DNA from: Sthenelais limicola
Lineage: Eukaryota; Annelida; Polychaeta; Phyllodocida; Sigalionidae
Length of the DNA stretch: 64,000 nucleotides
Direction of reading: 5' to 3'
Assembly: GCA_942159475.1 (NCBI GenBank)
Contig: OW804096.1
Span: 9,962,871 to 10,026,870, forward strand
Shown here: positions 58,212 through 64,000 of the stretch, piece by piece
Layout of the letters: the number at the start of each line of letters is the position of its first letter
Numbering within the stretch: position 1 is the stretch's first letter
Made by a program: the position numbers and the translations under genes
Notes under the pieces: model-generated
Seen by the model: the letters and a program-made list of their open reading frames with translations, nothing else
Database searches by the model: none
Told to the model about the DNA's origin: nothing

Positions 58212-58538
58212 ATGTCGACTGCAGTTGAGGATAACAAATCATTTCTCACTTTACTATTAACAACACCGAGCACTGTTCAAGCCGAGGCTTTACTGGAGAC
58301 AATAACACCAACTCAAATTGACGCCATAAGTGAAATAGCTTTGTATCTTCCTCGACTTAGGCTCGATAAAAACACTAGCCACCAACTGGATAAAAAAAAA
58401 CTCATTCTTGGATTGTTATCGAATCCGAAAAACACCAGAACTAAAAAATTGACTATCATTAGAAAATATAGGCGGGCGGTATTGGTGCTATTGAGTAAAG
58501 TAAAGGATCCCCTACTGTCCGTTCTAGCTAGATTATAA
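58212..58538 (+). CDS. Small basic helical Polinton protein
   Basis: 108 residues. The N-terminal half is helical and regular (LLLTTPSTVQAEALLETITP, then TQIDAISEIALYL); the C-terminal half is Lys/Arg-rich (TRKKL-like, RKYRRAVLVLLSKV). Short proteins with this layout (a run of 'LLxT..QA.ALL..T..Q..AL.EI' followed by a basic tail) recur in Polintons and adinto-like elements, where their role is not settled; a virion or DNA-binding role fits the charge. The stop codon TAA overlaps the next ATG by one base. The family resemblance is from memory of the pattern only. Confidence 0.75.
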   Translation: MSTAVEDNKSFLTLLLTTPSTVQAEALLETITPTQIDAISEIALYLPRLRLDKNTSHQLDKKKLILGLLSNPKNTRTKKLTIIRKYRRAVLVLLSKVKDPLLSVLARL

Positions 58539-59284
58539 TGTCTCGCTCCAAAACAAGAAAAGTTGTTCTTGTACCATATCAAAAATATCTCAAGTACGAA
58601 GAGTATTTAAATAGCAACAGCAAGAGGGATGCTAACTACAGTCTCCAGCAGCAACCCAAAGAAGAAGAAGAAGAAGAACAACAACAACAACAAACAACAG
58701 CATCAGTAGCTCTTTTTCCATCAGAGTATTCTGACTTTTCCTCATGTGCACAACCAGATTCACTAAACAAAGCATCAATAGGTGTGCAGCCATCAGCAGC
58801 AGCAGCAGCAGCAACATTACCCACCACTAGCGCATTATTTACACAACCGAAGGCGCCTGTTGATGGAGTTAGCAAACCGAAGGCGCCTGTTAAGTTATTG
58901 GGACGCGGTCCGCCTTCCGCGTATATAGACCGGGCGGCGGCAAGCGCGCCGGTACCGACGCGACGCGAGAGGGGGCCCGCGGGCGCTGTCGGGTATCAAA
59001 GTGGATTAAAGAACAAAATAAAGACTTCTAGAAAAGAGCTTTCTTCACCATATTCATCTACACATCATTCCTCTTTACCTCCTGCTCCTCCCCCTGGATT
59101 ACCCAATGATAATGATGATGATGAGGGTGATGATAATTACTCTCATTATCGATATTCTAACAGGAATGAAAAACAACACACTGCATCCCCAGTAGAGCTA
59201 AGCGGAGGCGGGTTAATAATAAAAAAAAAAAGTCGCGACAAAAGCCCCCACACACCCCGCTGGATATCACTGTGGAGTGTTTAG
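58538..59284 (+). CDS. Low-complexity Polinton protein of unknown role
   Basis: 248 residues starting one base before the previous stop ends. After a basic start (MSRSKTRKVVLVPYQKYLKY) it has Glu/Gln-rich, poly-Ala, Pro-rich and Asp-rich segments and no globular domain that I can see. TQPKAPV and SKPKAPV form a short direct repeat. Codons 120-148 are strikingly GC-rich compared with the rest of the element. The position before the integrase and the proline-rich disordered style recall minor virion proteins of adeno-like viruses, but no homology can be claimed. Confidence 0.65.
   Translation: MSRSKTRKVVLVPYQKYLKYEEYLNSNSKRDANYSLQQQPKEEEEEEQQQQQTTASVALFPSEYSDFSSCAQPDSLNKASIGVQPSAAAAAATLPTTSALFTQPKAPVDGVSKPKAPVKLLGRGPPSAYIDRAAASAPVPTRRERGPAGAVGYQSGLKNKIKTSRKELSSPYSSTHHSSLPPAPPPGLPNDNDDDEGDDNYSHYRYSNRNEKQHTASPVELSGGGLIIKKKSRDKSPHTPRWISLWSV
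58893..58998. other. GC-rich island within an AT-rich gene
   Basis: About 100 bp from TTGGGACGCGGTCC to GCTGTCGGGTATC has roughly 70% GC, while flanks are below 45%. It is preceded by two copies of CCGAAGGCGCCTGTT. Confidence 0.8.
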
Positions 59285-59286
59285 TG

Positions 59287-59312
59287 GTAATAATAATAAT
59301 AATAATAATAAT
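59287..59312. repeat. (AAT)n microsatellite before the integrase gene
   Basis: About eight AAT units fill most of the 59-bp gap between two genes. Confidence 0.85.
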
Positions 59313-59343
59313 ACCAGTAAATAACGTTGCGAATTAGCTAAAT

Positions 59344-60271
59344 ATGGGAAAACGAAATAGACCTAGAAATAAGATAAAAAATGGGGAAAAAAGAATTAAA
59401 AATGATGACAATGCTGATCAAGAAATAAAGGAGAAAGAAAAGGAGGAGGAGGAGGAGGAGGAGGAGAAGGAGGAGGAGGCGGAGGCGGAGGAGGAGGAGG
59501 AGGAGGAGGAGGAGGAGGAGGAGGAGGAAGATGAATATCTGCAAGATATATATTACGATCCAAAGCATCCTGCTTCTTTTGGAGGTGCTTTTAAATTATG
59601 GAAAGCCACAATAAAAGAAGGGAAAAAATACACTTTAGAGCAAATAAGACATTGGTTGGAGAGTCAAGAAACGTACACAATCTACAAGGAACCTAGATTA
59701 GGATTATCTTCAAGACCATTACCAAGACCAAGGGTTGTGGTGTCTGATAAGTTTATACAAGCTGATTCGGATACTGTTAATATGACTAGGTATGAGGAAT
59801 ACAATGATGGCTATTTTTTCATCCTTGTGGTTATTGATTTGTACACAAAATTCGCCTGGACAAAACCTTTGTATACCCTAAAAGGCAAGGAGACAGCCTC
59901 AAATCTAAATGAGGTATTTAAAGAACAATCTTTTAAAAAACTAAGAACTGACTCTGGTAGCGAGTTTAAAAATTGGGAAGTAAACCAGGTGATCAAATCC
60001 CACAAAATACACCACTTCTTCACCACAAATGAGGTGAAAGCAAATTATGCAGAAAGATTTATAAAAACGCTAAAGGGGACAATCTCCAGAATGATGTATC
60101 ACTATCAGTCATATCGCTGGATTGACGCTTTAGCTGACATTACGCTAGCTTATAACAGATCTTTTCACAGATCAATACAATGCACTCCAGAAGAAGCTGT
60201 ATATAAAATAGATAGGTATGATCTATGGACAATTCAGTATAATCCAAAGCCTCAAAGAAGAAAGATCATAG

Positions 60272-60305
<34 letters not shown>

Positions 60306-60750
60306 AACCAACAAGAGTGTGTTTAAGTTTAATATTGGTGATACAGTTAGATTGGTTCGATTTAAAAGTGCATTTTCCAGACACTATGACGAAAAGTGGA
60401 CTCATGAGGAATATACAATCGCAGATCGAATATCTCAACAGGGGATTCCTCAGTATGAGGTAAAGTCATACGACAACAAACTTATAAAGGGTCGGTTTTA
60501 TGAGCGAGAACTGCAAAAAATTAGAGTAAACAGTCAAACTGTATACAAAATTGAGAATATTGAGCAGAAAAGAACAAGAAGAGGCAAAGTTCAATATTTT
60601 ATCAAGTGGTTAGGGTGGCATAATCGATTTCGAACGTGGATTCCTGCAGAGAGCATTAAAAACATTAAACTGTCTAAACACACCAAAGACTCCCTGCGTC
60701 GCATCAACTCAATTACCAATATAGGCAAAAGAAAAGGAAGAAAAAAATAA
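59344..60750 (+). CDS. INT: Polinton integrase, retroviral type, with chromodomain
   Basis: 468 residues. A long acidic run (Glu, about residues 33-74) is followed by the Polinton signature YYDPKHPASFGG. The catalytic core has D141 (QADSDTVNM), D203 (LRTDSGSEF) and E237 (NYAERFIKT), the DDE triad; 33 residues separate the second D and E, slightly fewer than the usual 35. Most relatives read QAD(L/S)VDM, so DSDTVNM is a small variation. A poly-Ser run (AGC codons, about 310-320) precedes an SH3-like segment (FNIGDTVRLVRFK), and the C-terminus is a chromodomain (YKIENIEQKR..FIKWLGW..RTWIP) that could bind histone tails and guide insertion. The enzyme joins element ends to host DNA. All key residues are present. 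Confidence 0.95.
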
Positions 60751-60751
60751 A

Positions 60752-61177
60752 ATGTCACTTAACGGAAAACATTTTTATTTTCTCAACTCTAAAGACTCTA
60801 TTGATATCTACAAAAGCAACAGTTCTTGGGATTTTACAGTAAATATAGTTCCCCCAATACACGTAAGCATGGCAACAGCTACGCTTTCACTGCGTGAACT
60901 CTGCATAGACAAATCGGGTAGTATGTCTAGCACACTAAAAAGTGGGCTTTATGTTTATTCAGACGCAGTAAGCGATGAAAACTCATTCTGCCTCGGGGCT
61001 CATAAGTCACTTATGCGAATTATACACACCAAGCAAACAGAATTTATTCACCCATTTAAAATTCCTGTATCAAGGGGTTATATCGACAGAATAAGAATAT
61101 ATATTCGCACAGATTCTGGAAGCGCTCCCAAAACAGAAGCAGACTCCGTTCGGTGCACACTATGTCTGGATCCGTAA
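60752..61177 (+). CDS. Polinton minor capsid (penton-like) protein
   Basis: 141 residues beginning one base after the integrase stop codon. The opening FYFLNSKDSIDIYKSNSSWD and the alternating hydrophobic strands fit the single-jelly-roll minor capsid protein described for polintoviruses, which forms the vertices. The size is typical. The final 16 bases overlap the next gene in another frame. Assignment rests on the conserved start (S...F....S..S...+..N....F.V....I.L) and on position before the major capsid gene. Confidence 0.8.
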   Translation: MSLNGKHFYFLNSKDSIDIYKSNSSWDFTVNIVPPIHVSMATATLSLRELCIDKSGSMSSTLKSGLYVYSDAVSDENSFCLGAHKSLMRIIHTKQTEFIHPFKIPVSRGYIDRIRIYIRTDSGSAPKTEADSVRCTLCLDP

Positions 61178-61557
61178 ATTCAACCAGCTTGGTGCCCCTT
61201 ATATCAGGAGCAAGCAGTAGCAGTGCTAGTATTTGGAATACCACATCTAAAAAAACAAAAGGATTTTACAGCATCCAAAGAGGAAAAGGGGGGCTAAATT
61301 CTCCCCCCATAAAAATAGTATCACCTAGTCAACAGGCTATAGAAAGAGCAAAGTCTCAAATTGAAAGAGGCAAAAAGTTAAATACTCCACAATCAGGATC
61401 TGGAAGTCATTCTTCCTCGAGTAAGCAAAGGAGAAGCAAATCAGCAGCAGCAGCAACAGCAGGGTCGTCCAAAAAGAAGAAGAAAACAAACAAAAAAACA
61501 ACAACTAAAAAAAAAACTTCGTACAAACTTCAGTATAAAAAGAAACTCAAACGCTAA
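61162..61557 (+). CDS. Very basic core-like protein
   Basis: 131 residues from the ATG at 61162, overlapping the penton-like gene by 16 bp in another frame. It is rich in Ser, then Lys: the tail has runs such as SKKKKKTNKKTTTKKK and ends KKLKR. A stretch GFYSIQRGKGGLNSPPIKIVSP is the only non-simple part. Such a composition suits a DNA-condensing core protein or one directed to the nucleus, comparable to adenovirus core proteins, but sequence homology cannot be shown. Confidence 0.7.
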   Translation: MSGSVNSTSLVPLISGASSSSASIWNTTSKKTKGFYSIQRGKGGLNSPPIKIVSPSQQAIERAKSQIERGKKLNTPQSGSGSHSSSSKQRRSKSAAAATAGSSKKKKKTNKKTTTKKKTSYKLQYKKKLKR

Positions 61558-61566
61558 CAAATTCAA

Positions 61567-62943
61567 ATGGCTACCCAAACTTCAATGTTTGTCATAAACG
61601 AGGCTGAGCAGGGATATGACTCAAGACTATCTCTTTTTACAGTGCCTCCCGTGCAAACAGGTGTGGAGCAGGTGTATTATAAACGCTATAGACCAATTGG
61701 TACTGTTTCAGGTGCGTCAACGCTGGAGTTTGATTTAACCAACAATTCTCCAGACTATTTAGACATTTCAAATGCCGAATTGGAAATCACGGTGCGATTA
61801 TTAAATGATAAAGGTGATCGCATAAAGGCGGCAGATAAAGTAGCACTCATCAACCTTTCGGCATGCAGCTTGTTCCGTCAAATGGATTTAAGTCTGCAAC
61901 AAATGGTCGTTTCTTCAGGTGTTGCGAATAATTTTCCATTTAAATGTCTGATTGACACACTCCTAGAGAGCGGAACAGGAGAGGATAAGTTAAGCTGGCT
62001 TGCTCTCAGCGGATTTAGTAAAGACTCCTCAGGCTCAATGGATAGTTATGACACCAAAAGCGGTGCTAATGTTGCGCTGGGAACTAGGTCTGAATACACG
62101 GAAGAGGGAAAAGCCTGGATGATGAAAACAAAGCTAATGATGGACTTTGCCCAACAACCCAAACCTCTCATTAATGGTGTGCCTGTTAATATCAAGCTAT
62201 ATCCAGCTCTTGATAAGTTTAGGCTCATGCACGAAGACCCCTCTGCAAAAACTATAAGGGATAAAACAAAAACAACCAAAACGGCCTTGGCTTCAGAATC
62301 CTATAGTGTGGAAATTGTCTCCGCCAGTATGACAGTTCCCATGATGAGACTTAATCCATCACTTTTGATGAATCACAGCGAAATACTCAACAATAAAATG
62401 GCTATGTATCCGTTTACAAAAAGCGACATCAAAATCTTTAATATTCCCAAAGGAAACCAAGCTTTCTCCCAAGACAACATATTTCAAGATGCAATACCCA
62501 AACGAATGGTTATTGCGCTTGTTGAGGCTCAATCCTATGTCGGCCACAGCGAGCGAAACCCTTTTAACTTTCATCACTACGATCTGAACTATCTGTCATA
62601 TAGCCTAAATGGTCAAATCACCACAGGAGTCGCCATGCAACCAAACTTCGAGGAAAAGCAGTATGCCAATGAGTACTCTCAGCTATTCAAATGGCTAAAA
62701 CCAACGCAGATGCATCATCCTCCTAACATCACATATCAAGACATGCTTGGGGGGTACTGTTTGTTTCTTGTGGATTTGGAGAGAAGCAAAAGCGATGAAT
62801 ACACTAATCCTATAGTCAAAGGGCACTCCGAGCTGTCTCTTAGATTTGCCAAACCTTTGCCGGATAATGTAACTGTAATAGTTTATGGAAAATTTGATGC
62901 ACTAGTTCGCATCGATCGTGCTAGAAATGTAATTGTAGAGTAA
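61567..62943 (+). CDS. MCP: Polinton major capsid protein, double jelly-roll
   Basis: 458 residues, in the size range of hexon-like Polinton capsids. The start NEAEQGYDSRLSLFTVPPVQ, then TGVEQVYYKRYRP, is characteristic, and the following strand-rich text (TLEFDLTNNSPDYLDISNAE) suits a jelly-roll. Late motifs include RNPFNFHHYDLNYLSYSLNG and the terminal VYGKFDALVRIDRARNV. Trimers of this fold form icosahedral shells in polintoviruses, adintoviruses and virophages. No frameshift or stop is seen. Its stop codon overlaps the protease start by one base. Confidence 0.9.
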   Translation: MATQTSMFVINEAEQGYDSRLSLFTVPPVQTGVEQVYYKRYRPIGTVSGASTLEFDLTNNSPDYLDISNAELEITVRLLNDKGDRIKAADKVALINLSACSLFRQMDLSLQQMVVSSGVANNFPFKCLIDTLLESGTGEDKLSWLALSGFSKDSSGSMDSYDTKSGANVALGTRSEYTEEGKAWMMKTKLMMDFAQQPKPLINGVPVNIKLYPALDKFRLMHEDPSAKTIRDKTKTTKTALASESYSVEIVSASMTVPMMRLNPSLLMNHSEILNNKMAMYPFTKSDIKIFNIPKGNQAFSQDNIFQDAIPKRMVIALVEAQSYVGHSERNPFNFHHYDLNYLSYSLNGQITTGVAMQPNFEEKQYANEYSQLFKWLKPTQMHHPPNITYQDMLGGYCLFLVDLERSKSDEYTNPIVKGHSELSLRFAKPLPDNVTVIVYGKFDALVRIDRARNVIVE

Positions 62944-63383
62944 TGAATACTTCTCAAATTGATCAAATACTAAAAAACAACACACACACCCACGACTGTT
63001 ATCGGGGTGTGGTTCCCTATGATCATTTACCGCTAGTAAAGGTGCAAAGACCTACTTTGTATGTTGTGAATTCTCAAAACAGCAACCAACCAGGTCTTCA
63101 TTGGATTGTGGTTTTTGTTCCTCCTAAAGGCGTCCCAGAACTATTTGATAGCTTGGGACGCTCTCCAGAGTTTTATAATGATAGAATTAAACATTTTTTA
63201 ATACTAAACGGGCCAGTGTATATGTATAACTCTAGAGTAATTCAAGCGCCTAACTCTGATGTGTGTGGGAATTATTGTGTATTATACGCCTGTGAGCGTT
63301 GTAAAGGTATAACAATGAATAAATTTATTAGTATGTTTAGCAAGCAAGATCTACACGCAAATGATGCCAATGTACGTTTTTAA
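62943..63383 (+). CDS. PRO: Adenain-type cysteine protease
   Basis: 146 residues. The triad is visible as His53 (LHWIVVFV), Asp69 (ELFDSLGRSP) and Cys108 (DVCGNYC), with Gln101 seven residues before the cysteine as the oxyanion-hole residue. This is the Ulp1/adenovirus protease fold found in Polintons, which matures capsid proteins. Length is usual. The start ATG shares its A with the capsid stop codon (TAATG). Confidence 0.93.
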   Translation: MNTSQIDQILKNNTHTHDCYRGVVPYDHLPLVKVQRPTLYVVNSQNSNQPGLHWIVVFVPPKGVPELFDSLGRSPEFYNDRIKHFLILNGPVYMYNSRVIQAPNSDVCGNYCVLYACERCKGITMNKFISMFSKQDLHANDANVRF

Positions 63384-63387
63384 AGTA

Positions 63388-63393
63388 AATAAA
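63388..63393 (+). promoter_or_regulatory. Polyadenylation signal AATAAA
   Basis: It lies 4 bases after the protease stop codon and may end the transcript of the virion-gene block. Confidence 0.5.
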
Positions 63394-63406
63394 AAATTGC
63401 ATAACA

Positions 63407-63480
63407 AAATATTTACCATTCGTGTTGTTATTCCATCATTTTAAAATATTTACCATTCGTGTTGTTATTCCATCATTTTA
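63407..63480. repeat. 37-bp tandem repeat, two units
   Basis: AATATTTACCATTCGTGTTG, then TTATTCCATCATTTT, occurs twice with no visible difference. Confidence 0.9.
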
Positions 63481-64000
63481 ATTCATTTAAAAACCAAAAA
63501 TAAAATAAAATTAACTGGCTTTTCCCTCAAGCTTTTTTTCCCCTCCCTTTCTTCCTTTCTTTCTTTCTCGATCAGTTTCTCCCCTGCACTTTCTCTCTCT
63601 TTCTCTTTCTTAACTGGCATTTCTCCCCTCCTTAGTTTGACCTAGTAAAAGAAAAGAGCGCCCAAGCGAAATAAGCTAAAGGCTCAAACACACTAACCCG
63701 TTCGGGTGCGTTTTGCTTTTTTTTATATTTAAAACCGCCATTAGCTTAAATATGAGCTATGCAATTTATTGTGATCAATCTATAAAGTATTGCAGTATTG
63801 TGTTTAAATCACAACCGCGTCTATATTCCATAATATGATATATTTAAGTGTTGTGTTTGCGTCTAACATTGGTGAATCAAGCCCTTAAATCTCGGGGTCA
63901 CTCGTTCTGGGTCATGGCTTTTTAATTGTTTTAGGGCGCGGTAATAAACCCCGGAAGCGCGCCCGGGACTTTCCTCCAGTTTGCCGAGAATCTTAAAAGA
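63481..64000. other. Polinton right-hand non-coding region
   Basis: A pyrimidine-rich tract (63520-63640) is followed by AT-rich DNA and a GC-rich end. I looked for the inverted complement of this region between 49 and 50.1 kb and found none, so the right terminus is probably past the window or the left end lies elsewhere. Confidence 0.5.

Noticed and set aside
59338..59568. Minus-strand Leu-rich frame opposite the integrase start
   Set aside because: It is the shadow of the poly-Glu codons.

Overview
This looks like a window of animal nuclear DNA, probably from a marine invertebrate; I cannot fix the phylum. It is AT-rich and mostly non-coding. It holds one single-exon rhodopsin-type receptor gene, many short non-autonomous DNA transposons, retroposon fragments and foldback elements, and one large virus-like DNA transposon, a Polinton/Maverick. 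Introns with GT..AG borders, polyadenylation signals and a seven-helix receptor rule out a prokaryotic source.

Region 1 to 48.4 kb is host DNA packed with repeats. Two palindromic-ended MITE families dominate. MITE-A has about 35 copies, its ends begin GGGTCAGATTTTCAG, and its target duplications are 4 bp. MITE-B has about 14 copies or fragments, with ends TGTGATGTGTTTCAGG. A third repeat of about 340 bp (TAGGGGATTTGCAT ends) occurs three times. About a dozen foldback elements are present, one with an arm expanded into a 12-bp minisatellite of about 30 units. There is a 5'-truncated LINE carrying the end of a reverse-transcriptase ORF (9.36-10.53 kb), and there are retroposon insertions with 12-15 bp target duplications. 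The only confident host gene is a receptor at 27309-28364.

Region 48.6 to 49.7 kb holds two 141-142 bp foldback elements. From about 49.9 kb to the window end lies the Polinton, with all genes on the + strand. In order these are: a small membrane protein; a six-exon protein-primed DNA polymerase B; a packaging ATPase; a small basic helical protein; a low-complexity protein; a retroviral-type integrase with chromodomain; a minor capsid (penton-like) protein; a very basic core-like protein; a double-jelly-roll major capsid protein; and an adenovirus-type cysteine protease. The polymerase and integrase serve replication and insertion. The ATPase, two capsid proteins and protease form a virion-building module, so the element has the gene set of a polintovirus. 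No terminal inverted repeat pair is visible, so at least one end probably lies beyond base 64000.

The most interesting observation is that the polymerase ORF runs on, without a stop, into a C-terminal region that reads as a NADAR (YbiA/DUF1768) domain split by a polyglutamine run. That domain family is linked to ADP-ribose and NAD chemistry, including removal of ADP-ribose from guanine in DNA.
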